NCBI GenBank assembly: GCA_947579605.1
Contig: OX388329.1
Coordinates: 22,152,299-22,216,298 of the forward strand
Direction of reading: 5' to 3'
From: Athripsodes cinereus
Lineage: Eukaryota; Arthropoda; Insecta; Trichoptera; Leptoceridae
Length of the DNA stretch: 64,000 nucleotides
The notes under the pieces are model-generated. The model saw only the letters and a list, made by a program, of their open reading frames with translations. It ran no database searches and was not told the DNA's origin. How positions within the stretch are numbered: the first letter of the stretch is position 1; each line of letters begins with the position of its first letter. Shown here in pieces: positions 1-12,510 of this stretch. A program made the translations under genes and the position numbers.

Positions 1-3000
1 ATGAATAGGTAGGTGCCTATAATATTATATTATTGTTATACATATATCTACACAGCTGTTTGTTATTTCATATAAAATAATTTTAACATTTTCATGTAAA
101 ATCATAATACCGTGAATTTGTATTAGAACTTTAACAAGGCATCGTACTTAGGTGAAGTTATAACAAATACTGTTATAAATTTTAACTACCAAAGATGCTA
201 CTTAAATAATAAAATGCGCGTTATCATCGGAAGATGAATGGTTCGCAGACTCGACACATAATTATTATGCTATCGAGTCTAAAAGGTATTTGAAATCTTT
301 CAAATTGGTAAACTAACCAACTTTAAGGGCGAAAGATCGCGATCTAGCAGATCAAATTAAATTATCTTGGTCACATTGCATTGCATCTACTTATAACATT
401 ACAGTAGCTTTATAGCACGTATCTAGTTAAACATTTTCAATATATGTCACAGGATGACTTTATCAAACACGCCAATTTGCCAAAAATAATATAACGACAT
501 ACTACCTATTATGACTTTCGGTATAACACATTTCATAAACACCATCTAATAAAATCTAGTGATTGATAATCTCTCATACCCAATACATATTTATTTGAAA
601 TAACTGTTTTGCAATTCGTTTAATTTTGTACATAATATACGAGCGGTTAGGGATTGAATATAGGCAAATCTAATAACGTTTTTTGAACTAAGTATACAGA
701 AATATTCTTCGTGTTTAGTTCTGTAAAACTGCAATTACCAATAAATAAAATTCTACGAAAATTGTATGAAAAACAGCGTAGATTAATGTTAGTACATATA
801 TCAGTAAAAATCTTTTTAGTTTTTGTGTTTCACTGACAATTTACTAAAAATTGATATACCTACCTATCCAGTTTCCATACTATTCTGTCCAATGGTTAGA
901 ATATCTTACAACAATATTCGTCTATACCTGTGGTTGGCATCTTCAGGGGTCTGAAATGCGTGCTTTGCTATCTTTTACTGTCGTTCGTAGTGAGATGATA
1001 TGATCGGGGGTGCGGTCCTCTTCGTAATTGGTGACTCTGCTCAGACAGCTCAGGAGATATTCTGTCCATTGGATCACGGCTTGGTAAAGATAGTAGAAAT
1101 AACGTCAGTTGTAAAAGCCCAAGATCTTACATAATATAATATCCATATTTGATTTATTTATTTATTGCGAAACAGTAAATACAAACAAACAAAAAGATCA
1201 ACATTATGGAAAATATTGCCCCACTAGACTAAGGTTTGTTCTGGGGCAATACCAAAAAAAAATACAACTTTTTCATGTGCACTTAAATACAATAAATCAA
1301 AACAAAACAAACAAAGGCAATTGCCGTATATTGTATTTAAATAAATAAATTTAAAAAAAATAATTAAAATAGTACATCATTATATGCGTCAAAAATAATA
1401 ATATGTCATCATTATGTGCGTCAAGTCATATAGTTAATTCAAAATAATCAAAATGAAGCTCATTTTAGCTGACTATTTGAACATTTCAAAGGGTTTTGTC
1501 TATCTATCACAAAAAATCTCGTGAATGCTCGTTTATTCACAACCTCTCAGAAAAAAAAAAAACAATTATTCAAGTTAACACCTCGACACTATAATTTTGA
1601 AAGCAAAAACTTAAAATAACATTAAAAACCGATATTATTATTCAATTACTTAGAAATGATTGTCCATAGTACATAATATAATTATAGTGCTCATTGGTAG
1701 GTACAATAATTTTATAATAATATTCTCACTTTACTATTCATTCCAGTGATGAAATAATAACATCAAGAAATGTTGAATTATTCACCTGGCATTACTTGGA
1801 AAATAATAAAATACAAAATTGTAGGTTTCACGCCAAGAATCTCGAATAATATCTCATTTTCTGATACAAATAAGACACTTCGAAGACGAAACTTAATCTA
1901 CATAGTTCATCGGTCTTTCTACTTGCTGGAGATGTCGTGATAGTGTAGAAAGATAGAACTGACTGTAGAATTTTCCTTATAACAGAAAAAAATCTCATGT
2001 TCCGTTCCTTTAAAATGAGGTGGAGTCGAAGGTAAACATCATGGCGGGACAAAATAGAAAAGACAACCCGAATGGGATAATGTTTCAGATTCCAAATGAT
2101 ACAGGCTTTCTCCAGGACATTGTCAACCTTGAATGACTTACATATACAGTTCAAGAAAAAATAATCATCATAAGGGTTGATGATTCATTTTCAATGATTC
2201 ATCAAGAAATCGCTTGAGCGCTTAGCTCATATTTTACCTTTGTTATTATTATATACTTATTAAAATTAAATATACTTATGTATAAATGTGCAATCAAGAA
2301 CACGAAAACTAAATGTTTCGGATAATTTTTATTCATTCTGTTTTATTTAGAGTTTCGTTTGTCTGGTTTACTATATTCACACAGATAAACTCGGACATTT
2401 TTTGGTGGTTTATATTAATAAATTTACCTAATAGTATAAAATTTTTGATTTTGTTTTCTTTTCGCCCACCCACCTCATCTAAAGTCACACGTCACATACA
2501 ACACCTGTGAATTGTTGTGAAGCAAAAAATATATATCAATACATATTATTATTATGTGTAGGTACCTAATATTATGAAATTCATATTTTTATGAATGAAA
2601 AATACTTTTAAATCTTTACTACGCTAGGTTTGTGTAAACATTACTATTGTCAATGGAATATATCATTGTGTGGTCAATCAACATCATTGTATAGAAACTA
2701 TTATAACTGTTGGGATTTGGGATATCCATGATGACGTGTTCACAATCCGAATATTTTCATAGTGGTCACGTTACGATTCACTCGATCCTCTTTCCATAAT
2801 TCATAATAATAATAATGCGTATATTGTCATGAGAAAGGACATCTTCAAGTGGTTCCCTTTCATACGTTTGAAAATACACTTTATCGAATAGAATCTCCAA
2901 ATACGTGACACATACAATTAATATAGTTAGATAGAAAATATATTAAGCATGTACCTAAATTTAATTTAATTAAATTTTCAAACTTACCTACTTTACATAA

Positions 3001-3055
3001 TATGTCATTTGTGTACAAAAGAGAATCATCCAAATACATTATGTACTACTAATAC
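1..3055. other. AT-rich intergenic DNA
   Basis: No convincing gene. 1150-1340 has a (TTTA)n start and A-rich bases that may be a reversed LINE tail. Confidence 0.4.
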
Positions 3056-3455
3056 TGTACCATCACGGCATATTCCACAAGTGGAATAACCATGTAATAA
3101 ACATGCAAGCTATCCTCTCCGTGCCAACAAAAAATTAGGACTTTCAAGATGCGTGGCAAACCTCATCATTAAATTTAAGGCTCATAAAACGCGAAATGCT
3201 GTTTGTATATTTTTTAAATCGTCTTGAATAATGTTACGTATTCACGAAAAAAATATATGTTATAGATCAATTTTTAGTTTATTTATTTTTTTGATAAAAA
3301 TTCCGAAAAAAAATTTTTCATTTTCGAATCACTATGCTTGAATACCGTGTGGAACAGCGGCATATTATTATTTGTGCAAATATGCAAAATATCTTTATTT
3401 TTTTAAAACACCTGCCTTTCACATGACACTCGAAAACTTACGAAAACTTAAAAAA
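3056..3455 (+). repeat. family B repeat, split by family J
   Basis: 3056-3182 carries ACCATCACGGCATATTCC, CATGTAATAAACATGCAAGC and GGCAAACCTCATC. The family tail (AACACCTGCCTTTCAC, CTCGAAAACTTACG) resumes at about 3393-3455 after a family J insertion. Confidence 0.6.
3180..3390 (+). repeat. family J dispersed repeat, copy 1
   Basis: AACGCGAAATGCTG, AAAATATATGTTATAGATCA and GCTTGAATACCGTGTGGAAC. It is shared with 26695-26945 and inserted into a B repeat. Confidence 0.55.
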
Positions 3456-3533
3456 CTTGCCTGTTGCTTCACGGAACACATTTACTTAGTATTTAATTAT
3501 TTATTTATTCAGCATTGATCACAAACAATTTAA

Positions 3534-4073
3534 TGGGGTGTTCTCATTTGGCGAATATCGCCAGGCGAATTTCAAAATATATCGCCAGGCGAAAAAACAA
3601 AAGTCGCCGGACATCCATTGATCGTCACACCTGTTCACACAGTCCACCGATATAGAAACGATCTGTCAGATGCGCTTTGATTTTGACACTGTTTTCAAAA
3701 TGGCGGACGTCGAGATGGAGATCGCGAAGTGTTTATTTTTAGTCGAAAATGTTATAAAAGAGGTTATAAGGCACCTTTTAATTAAGGAAACAAATGCCAC
3801 AAACCAACAACAAAGATAACAGCTGTCACGAAGCGGGAAACATTATAAAATTTATAGGTTATAAAGTTTTTACCATAGATACGAACGCCGCGCACATCTG
3901 CGCATGCGCAAATCGTTCAATCGGCCGGAAAAGTTGGAAGGTGGTCAACTCGAGACGATATCGTTTCTACTGGTTTTTATCGTTTCAGGCTAGCTGTCAT
4001 TTTGTTCACACGGTTCAAATGACTGGCAATATTTTGATGCCCTGGCGATATTCGCCAAAGTGAGAACACCACA
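3534..4073 (+). mobile_element. Harbinger-like element with transposase N-terminal remnant
   Basis: Inverted ends TGGGGTGTTCTCATTTGGCG and its counterpart TGTGGTGTTCTCACTTTGGCG bound 540 bp. The flanks are TAA and TTA, the TWA target of Harbinger. Inside, a frame beginning near 3701 reads MADVEMEIAKCLFLVENV, like the start of a Harbinger-type nuclease, and is soon broken. This is a non-autonomous deletion derivative. Confidence 0.55.
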
Positions 4074-4535
4074 TTATAGAGAAATTCATTCAAATTGAAT
4101 AGAATCAATTTACAATTATTTCAAGCTTTTTTTGTCTAGTATCGGGGAAAAGCTCTCCTCTCGGACTTCTACAAATCCGCTGTTCAACACAACGTTCTTC
4201 AATACTTAGCTTAGTAATTTTGCTAATAATCCACACATGTCGTATCCTTGTCGGATGATCGTATTTGTACCTGTTATATTACGTGAGGATAAGATTACCT
4301 GTATGAAATTCATTACAGAAACGTGCCTTTTTCTGAATTTTAAACTATGATTTTAAATTGACATCTTAATATTTTTTTTATGGAAGGCAATAAGACTAAA
4401 CAAAAATGCACAATTGAGAAACGTTAGTTGTATTGTAGGTACTTTTTATTTAAATTAGAGTATTCGTAATAGGTATATTAAAATAACGTCTTGAACATAA
4501 CTTGTTTCCGAAATAAGAAAATATTTTTTGTATTA

Positions 4536-4683
4536 AAGATATTTTACATCTTTGATTCAGCGATGAGGTTTGCCGCCAATTCTAAATGATTTAATTTCTG
4601 TTGACACGAAGAGAACAGCTTGCATATTTATTAGTTTCAGCTGGTGTGCTGGCCATCCCACTTATGGAATATGTCGTGATGTA
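4536..4683 (-). repeat. family B repeat
   Basis: Reverse copy: AGCGATGAGGTTTGCCGCC to CATCCCACTTATGGAATATG. CACTA copy 1 begins 10 bp after it. Confidence 0.55.
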
Positions 4684-4692
4684 ACAATAGTA

Positions 4693-5262
4693 CACTGAGA
4701 AAAATACTCACAACGAATCATTAGTACGGACTATCTATAACAGTGGTTCTTAACCTTTTTGGGGGTACCGAACCCCACCAGTTACATAATATGCATTCAC
4801 CGAACCCCTCCTAATTCGAAAAATAAAATTAGATTTTTACAAATTCAAAACATGGTAATATTTGGATTGTTAGAATAAAGAGGCAACCAGATGTAATATT
4901 TGGATTGTTAGAATAAACTGGCAATATTTTTTTTTAAACTTCTGATAGCGGTTTGAAGTAATTATTGGAGTATTTTTTTTCTTTTTCCAACTCGCAAAAC
5001 TATCTTGCATTTAAAATGATTTTCACCGAACCCCCAAGACCGACTCACCGAACCCCTGGGGTTCGATCGAACCCAGGTTAAGAACCACTAATCTATAATA
5101 TTAACCTATCGCAAACAAGTCGTTGGTAAACTTACCAACAATTTGTTTGCGAAAAGTTAATATTAGATTCGTACTAATGAATCGTTTGTACTATCTATGG
5201 TCTTAATCTGATAGTACGTACCAATGATTCGTTGTGAAATTTCGTTAGTATTTTTCTCAGTG
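4693..5262. mobile_element. CACTA/EnSpm-type foldback MITE, copy 1 (split by hAT MITE)
   Basis: Starts CACTGAGAAAAATACT and ends with the inverse, TTTTTCTCAGTG, flanked by TA on both sides (4691-4692 and 5263-5264). Outside the inserted hAT element the two halves are long inverted repeats of each other. CACTG ends and a 2-bp duplication are typical of animal EnSpm/CACTA elements. No transposase is present. Confidence 0.65.
4741..5090. mobile_element. hAT MITE nested in CACTA MITE
   Basis: A 350-bp element with ends CAGTGGTTCTTAACC and GGTTAAGAACCACTA, flanked by a perfect 8-bp duplication ATCTATAA (4733-4740 and 5091-5098). Internally, TAATATTTGGATTGTTAGAA occurs twice, near 4856 and 4896. 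The ends and duplication length are diagnostic of hAT. Confidence 0.85.
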
Positions 5263-5483
5263 TAGTAGTAGGTATAGTAGAATATTTTAAAATTACAATT
5301 TACTTTCTTACTTATAATTTCATAATTTCAAAAAACAAAAATTTCTAAATTATTCGCAAAGAATACTGTATCAGTTTGTAAAAATTATGTATGTTTTTTT
5401 TTATGTCTCAAAACTCGAGATTTTAAGTATCTTAATGTTATGTAATTTGAAACAAGTGTTTCTTTCTACTATTGATTATTAAT

Positions 5484-5545
5484 TCCCAGAGAGACGTCTT
5501 TCGACTTATAAGGTCATTATCAATTGAGATTTAAATAACATAATT
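5484..5545 (+). repeat. family I motif copy
   Basis: CCCAGAGAGACGTCTTTCGA, CTTATAAGGTCATTATCAAT and TTGAGAT; the same block recurs at 19585 and 44541. Confidence 0.4.
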
Positions 5546-5616
5546 ATGGAATTCTACTACGTGTGCACCGACACAATTAATAAATATCTTAATAGTTACC
5601 GGGTATAATTACTTTA

Positions 5617-5956
5617 CTAAGTTGACAAAAAAACGTAAGTGTATATCAATGATATAATAGACACATATTTCATGAATTTTTCATCAAATTGTCTAGAAAC
5701 AGTGTTATAAAGATCACCTCTTCTGCTAAATAACTCTAGCAACTGTGCCAAGTTGCCGGAACGGTGCCGTAGATGGACTTGCAGGAGGGCATCCGAGTTG
5801 GCAAACACCTGCCGTACACACTTTTGAAAGTCCTCAAAAGACTTTATATAGTAGATGTCAGGTGTACAAAAAACTATTCGAAGAGATGAAAAACATTCAG
5901 AAAGATGCTCACCAACTAATGTGCTTACTGATGGAGGCTGGCTGTAATCTGAAGAT
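5617..5956 (-). other. unidentified coding-like open frame, possible lone exon
   Basis: The minus strand stays open for about 113 codons, from a TGA near 5957 to a TAG at 5617, without an early ATG. It reads like protein: SLRIVFCTPDIYYIKSFEDF, then SDALLQVHLRHRSGNLAQLL and LELFSRRGDLYN. Codons end often in G or C, unlike the AT-rich DNA around it. I do not recognise the family. It could be a terminal exon of a gene, a processed fragment or part of a mobile element. The plus strand is also partly open over the same bases (5745-5981), so the coding strand is not proven. Confidence 0.3.
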
Positions 5957-5990
5957 CCATCTCAAGGAAATGATAAGGTGATTTAGTCAA

Positions 5991-8519
5991 CACCTATTGA
6001 GGTGGAAATATTTAAAAATCAAATAAGCAATTTCATTAATTCGTTACTTAAATATGTAGTTACACTAAAAAGTGTAGGTGTATATTATCATATCATATTT
6101 ATTACTAGGTAGTATAGGTCTATTTTACATACTGTGGGTTTGACACAAAAGCTTTTTATGATTATTTATTCAGATACATTTCAATTCACTACTCATCAAA
6201 AAATTATTTGACAGTGATTGGAACAGCCATATAAATGATATTTCAACATCAACAATAATTATTCTATATTGATCGGCGAATGACAATATGTATACATAAT
6301 ATTATGTAGGTTGAGTTTAATATTATATTATTATATCTCTTGCTGCTACATATATACTAGTTGCTAAGAATTTCATATGGAGATAATAGTAGGGAGGAAA
6401 GAAAATATGCCAATGTTATTTTTAATACGTAGATACTTACATACATCAAAAGTAAAGTAATTTAACAAAGAAAAGCGTTCACATATTGTCATTGTGTTAT
6501 GTATGATTAGTAGTAGAACCACCTATCTATGGGCTATGAAAAATTAATATTTTATCTATTATAGACGCGCGGTTTGAAGTATTATAATGTGGAATGAATG
6601 TACGAAAAAATAACATTAGTAATATATAACATTATCATCGTTAGTTGTATTAACTTTGTATGAAAGCACTTCAGATTGAAATTTTTCTGTCCATCACAAA
6701 AAGTCCTAAGCAAACAAGTCATAATAAATAATATTAGGTATGTACCTACCTACATAATATGTTGTAGTTCCATAGTTGTAGTAATAATGATGATTTGTAT
6801 GAGGAATGGATCAAGCGTTTATGTGTAATAATACAGTGTTAAATAACATAAATACGAATGTCCCGAATATTCGGTTACTATTCCAATTTCACGTAGGTAC
6901 CTACTTATAATATTCGGCCAAATATACCGAATATTAAATCATGAAATTGAAAACACTTAGCACTCAAAATTGTATTTATTTTATTCACAAATTAAAGCAA
7001 TAAGGTTTGCCATCCATCCTGAATGTCTTAATTTTTTATTGGCACGGAGAGGACAGTTTGAATGTTTATTACATGGCTACCCCACTTGTGGGAAATGCGA
7101 TAATGGCAAGAATTAGTAAAGGAATAAATTATCATATTTATTAGGTAAGTACATAAAATCTATAATTGATAAGTTGTGATAAGTAAAAAAAAAATCAGCA
7201 TTATTTGTTGATATCTATACCTAATAAATAAACTATAAAATCAATAAGAAACTAAACTATTTGTAAAAATCAAACTTAATATGCCGAATATTTAGCTCTT
7301 TGACCGAGAAAACGTGGCTGAATATTCAGTATTCGGTAAAATATCTATTTGTGACATTTCTAATTTAATATCACAAAAAGGTGTCCATATTAGAAATACT
7401 TTTATTTGACCGTATTGTCAACTTATCAATGTGACATTTCATTTCATTAGAAATTATCAAACAATAGACACTATGTCATTTATACAGTAGTTTACTAGGC
7501 ATAACTATATACATGGCGTATCTACCATGGAATTTCATACACGTAGGCATTATATGCCTGGGAATATGTTTCAAGAATTGAGTTGACACATTTTTGAGAG
7601 GACATATTCCTACCAACATTCATGTTATTGATTAGCTAACTCGATGTAAGATCTTTGAACAAGTATATTTGCCTCTTGAAATCGATGAACTCTCAACCAA
7701 GATTAAACAAATATATTCATATTTAGATACCTTTTCAATACAATAATTTAGATACAAAAGTCTGAATATGTGAAAAATTACAGAGTTATATTTAAAGGTA
7801 GGTACATTAATATTTTCTTCATTTAATCTAAAGATATGAAATAATATAAGAAAACCCTTCAAAGAAAGTGATATACAAGATTTTCAGAACTGATTGATTA
7901 TGTATGTCCTAGGTAATCTTATAAACAATATATTTAAAAATATACGGTTTTTCGAATTGATTAACAAGAATTCATGACAGTTACAATGAAAAATACAATA
8001 GCTGAATTGCGAGAAGGATAAAAGTATACATAGAAATATGGATAAAAATATGTGTTATTACCTATTGAAATTTTGTATTCTTCTTCTTCTTCTCTAAATA
8101 CTGTTTCCTCTGCGAAGGTTGGAGATCATCAGGGCTACTTTCATCTTCTTGATTGCGGCTTTGAACAGTGGTTTTAAAGTAGGTGTACTTATCTAAATTC
8201 AAAAAATTAAAACTAAATAAATTCTGAATCTTCGTTTCATGTAGGTTTTACGCTGATAATAGCACAGTAAAGTAATATACATCTCTAACCAATGGTAGGT
8301 TTACTTTGTGTTGAGTACCTATATTGTAATATAATCAAAATATAATAAACATTAAAAAATGTATTACTTTCACCTTGAATAATATTACACTGAAAAGCCG
8401 GTTTCGGTTTTTATTAGAAACAGTTTGAAACTCATTGATAATGGGTGTCTATCCGAAAGTCTTCAGAGTTCGATATTGCTCATTGTGAAAGAAATACAAT
8501 GTTATTTTAATTATATGTA
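5991..8519. other. AT-rich intergenic DNA
   Basis: Apart from the B repeat at 7000-7105 I see nothing supportable. Words like CCGAATATTCGG near 6865-6930 recur near 7280-7340 but form no clear element. Confidence 0.4.
7000..7105 (-). repeat. family B repeat
   Basis: Reverse copy: AATAAGGTTTGCCATCCATC to ACCCCACTTGTGGGAAATGC. Confidence 0.55.
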
Positions 8520-9030
8520 TTATAAAATACAGCTAAAAGGTTGGTAAACACTTTTGTATGCAAGTGAGACGTGGACATGGTTAAAGAAGGATGAAAGTGG
8601 CATAAATGCAGTTGAAATGAGATCGTTGAGAAGGATGTGTGGTAAAAGTCTGAGAGATCGTGTGCGTAACAGTGATATACGAAAGGAATGTGGAATGAAA
8701 GTTGGTGTGATAACAAGGATGAATGTAAATAAGTTAAGATGGTTTGGGTACGTGGAAAGAATGAATGAGGACAGAATGACTAAGAAGATATATTTGGCTG
8801 AGAGGAATGGTGCTCGGAGACGTGGACGTCCTAGGATTAAATGGCAAGATCATTTAAATCAAATCCTACAGGACGGTCACGTGTTGAGCACATTGAACAG
8901 GAGAGCATGCATAAGGGATTGTATGACAGTGACGGAAGCGAAAGATGTATGCAAGGATAGAAGGAAGTGGCGCTCGATCCTTTCTGCCTACCCCGCGAGG
9001 GAAGCGGCGTGATGGTATGTATGTATGTAA
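8520..9030 (+). mobile_element. RTE-like LINE (RTE-1), 3' end with ORF tail
   Basis: A 5'-truncated non-LTR retrotransposon. From 8554 to 9012 an intact frame encodes the region after the reverse transcriptase: YASETWTWLKKDESG, LRRMCGKSLRDRV, RWFGYVERMNEDRM, GARRRGRPRIKWQDHL and KWRSILSAYPAREAA. It ends in GTGATGG followed by (TATG)n, the short tandem tail of RTE elements. This is the best preserved RTE-1 copy here. Confidence 0.75.
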
Positions 9031-9077
9031 AATAAATGAACTTTCAAAAGGTTGCTTCAAATACTATACAATCTTTA

Positions 9078-9144
9078 GTTATTTAAATAAAGGAAATAGG
9101 TATAACTTTTATTTATTTAAATAAAGGAAATAGGTATAACTTTC
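9078..9144 (+). repeat. 34-bp tandem duplication
   Basis: TTATTTAAATAAAGGAAATA plus GGTATAACTTT occurs twice. The preceding CAAATACTATACAATC recurs near 9908. Confidence 0.8.
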
Positions 9145-11040
9145 AACATGAGATACTAGTGCATTTATTTTACGTTGCTTGAAATATTTACATGTAGGTA
9201 CTTCAAACAACACATGTAAAATCTGCATAGTATTGTGTATACTGTACAATGTATGAGCAAAGTGATATTATACAGACCTTCGACTTTGTTCTCTCTCTGG
9301 TTCAATTCTCATATGGATTTGTTTGCATCAAAGTTTTACATCAAATTTTTCGTTTTGATCTGTTTAGTGCAAGGACCTTTAGCTTGAGCTTCTCATATGT
9401 GTTATAAGTATGTATATAAATTCTCCTCTAATTTCTGCAGATGTAAAAATTAAGATACATAACTAAATTAGTTATCAATATAGTAACTTAAAGTGGGTAC
9501 AAGCAATAATATTTTTAATTTAATATATTTTATTATCTTGGTGTATTGGCAATGAGTAAAACGATTATTCTTCGAGGAACTACAAAGTATTTTTTTTTGT
9601 ATTCCACCTTATACCTTTTCACCAATAGGTATTTTTTATGATAACCTTTCATCTGCTCCATAGGACTCCAACTCTTTTTCATGTCTTCGAGTGTTCTACA
9701 ACTGTATGTTTGCTGGTTGTCCCAATTGTATAATTCAACATACCATGATAACATAGATATCTTAATGGTCTATTCTCATCAGTTTTTTTTTGTATAGGAA
9801 GATGAATTTTTATTAGTATTAAACCCAAATACACCCCCAGACAATCCCAAAGTTTTTATTATAAATCTATTTTAATTCTATTAAAATGAACTTTCACAAA
9901 GTTATTCCAAATACTATACAATCATCATTAATCCCAAAGAAAGCAATATCCTTGAATCATTAAGGTGGAGTAAGTTAGTAGCGAGTGGAATCGAGCCTGG
10001 GTCGCCCGAGATTCTTCTATCAGGCTACCGACAACCTCAATTTCATATCCATAAAGGAATGTGTATTTTTGTAGTAAAATAATCGTAACCTATTACAGTA
10101 TAGTGTTTGTTTCATCTCAATATTTCATCATGTAGGTTTAATAATATATGGAAATATAGGAAGTTTACCCTATGTAAAATTTAATAAAACAACAAAATTA
10201 TTATTTGAATTTTTATTATATACTTATACACAAGTAAATATTAAATATGTATATATAATATTACGATTTACATATTATTATCTATTACAATTATATCATT
10301 TTAATCTAATATATATTTATATATAATAGAAATTATTAAATAAACTATTTTAATAATAATAATAATATATACAATAATAAGTAATAATAATATGTTGGAA
10401 TATCAAAACGTATTAAAAAATAATTTTCGCCAAACTATAATCTTTTAAATTTATAAAATAAAAAGGCTGGGCGGCTTTTATATCTAAAAAATAAATTTGT
10501 AATAATAATTATAATTAGCCTTTTTAAATTTTAATACAATTTATAAGGAATGATAATTTTCATAAATTTATATTTTGTTTAAATTTCATCATCAAAAAAT
10601 AAATAGGTACTCAAAATGATTTAAAATTAAAGGAGTGCTTAATGAGTTTTGATATTTAATATATAGAAACAAATTTCTATATTCAATTAGTGACGGTGTG
10701 AGAGTAATTATGTCATAAATGTATATTTTATATGATCACGCAATGCGCGCACACAAATTTATTATATTTTGTTGTGTGAAATCGATACAAATAAAATGAA
10801 ATTTAATGATTGTTAGTGATCATTGCTTCAAAATGTCATATTTTTATTCTAAATTCAGGGCAATTCAGTAGGTACATAATGAAATATGGTGATTAAAAAA
10901 GATAAATTACTCACGTGAAAAGAAAAATCAAAGGTTCATTTTAGCACAATCCATTATTATTTAGAAAATATATAAGAAAAACAATGTTAGGTCAGTTTAT
11001 TTAGGTACATATTTTTGAAATGTATGCAATTATTGTATTA
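9145..11040. other. AT-rich intergenic DNA
   Basis: Very AT-rich, especially 10130-10560. The only recognisable piece is the SINE-like head at 9960-10045. Confidence 0.4.
9960..10045 (-). mobile_element. SINE-A-like head fragment
   Basis: The reverse complement reads GAGGTTGTCGGTAGCCTGAT, then CCCAGGCTCGATTCC: an A-box and a decayed B-box arrangement without the SINE-A body. Confidence 0.3.
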
Positions 11041-11061
11041 CTGGACTTTTTTATTTTTTTT

Positions 11062-11252
11062 TTTTTTTTTTTTTAAAAAAGATATATCTGGGTTTTGTTA
11101 TAAACCCAAATACAACCTTATACACCTTTCACACTAAGCTAAAAGCTTGTGCCGTGAAAGGGGAGTTTGCCGGCACCTGGGATCGAACCACGGACCCCTT
11201 GTTCTGAAGGCCGAGACTCTACCCCCAGGCTACCGACGAACTCATTTGTTTT
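11062..11252 (-). mobile_element. tRNA-derived SINE-A, minus
   Basis: On the minus strand GAGTTCGTCGGTAGCCTGGG (A-box region) and GGTTCGATCCCAGG (B box) lie about 35 bp apart. A body ending ACAAAACCCAGATATATC and poly(A) follow (plus-strand T run at 11049-11074). The layout is that of a Pol III SINE. Confidence 0.7.
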
Positions 11253-11310
11253 GAGAATTAGATATTTCAAAAAACTATTATAGGTAAGTTAAGAAAAATA
11301 ACAATAATCT

Positions 11311-11621
11311 GTCAAGCATATTTTGAACTACTCCAGATTAATCATTCCAATTGATCACACTCATCCATAGTCAACCTACTTGAATAGGTATTGAACTTCC
11401 TTGAGGAGTGCACAACACAGAGTTTCGACGCTTATGAATCGACTTAGGCTTGGTTAAGAGTACTCTTTAAACCTTGGTAACATTCCCAATTCCTCTGTGT
11501 CATGCTTATCACATGACTTTAAATTTTTGAAAGTTGTATATATGTTACTCAAATAGGTTGACTATGGATGAGTGTGATCAATTGGAATGATTAATCTGGA
11601 GTAGTTCAAAATATGCTTGAC
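11311..11621. repeat. inverted repeat, 73-bp arms
   Basis: Arms 11311-11383 and 11549-11621 are inverse copies with a single mismatch. The 165-bp spacer shares TTGGTTAAG, GTAC and TTCCCAATTCCTCT words with 20481-20560. Confidence 0.85.
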
Positions 11622-12510
11622 ATCTACACTTCTAGTAAGTTAAAAATCCAGTTCCCGACATTCAATTGTGTCAAAAAAAATTCATAACATCAATAATCTG
11701 TGTTTGATTACTACATAAATTTTGCCGATTTGAATATATATGCATTTGTCAATGGAAGAACACTGCAATAGTATATTTATTATCCAAGAGCAAGTAAAAA
11801 ATAGAATTACAGGACATTCAAAATACAGCATAGAATATTCAGTGTAAGTATTACAAATTACTAGTACACGATTCAAAGAGATCTTAATAAAATGTAAAGT
11901 TGAATAAACTTTATTCAACGACTCCAATCACACAAACGATTATTATGAGATGTTAAGATATTCATAATGGGACTATTATTCATTAAGTGAAGTGTCTCTA
12001 GTGATCTACTCGAATTACGATCAGCTGAGATATAAATGGTGCTTGTATATATCAACCAGCTTATAACGAGATTAAAATGACGTGTTTGAGATAATAATAA
12101 TATGTATAGGTGCTTACTAAGAAATCTCAATAGTGGGCTCTTGACAGCTTTAATATCAAATGTATCCACAACATTTTACAATATCAAGTCTGACAACTGA
12201 TGGTTAATTGAGGATTCATTTAAGTTTTGTTTCAGTGATACCTAAATATTGCAAAATCTATAACATAAAGTATGTATGTGTTATGTTATATTACACAGCA
12301 AAAGCTTCTTGTCTTATTGAACGCAATAAATAATTTGCATAGTACCTATATGGTCAGATGAAAGGTGTAAAAAAGGATCTTACATATTATATGAAGAAAC
12401 AATAAAACAACAATAATAATATAACTCAATATAACCAGAAGATATATTTACAAGAAGGAAAATAAATGTCATATAGAGATAGAATGTGCGGTAGCAACAT
12501 CGAAAAAAAA

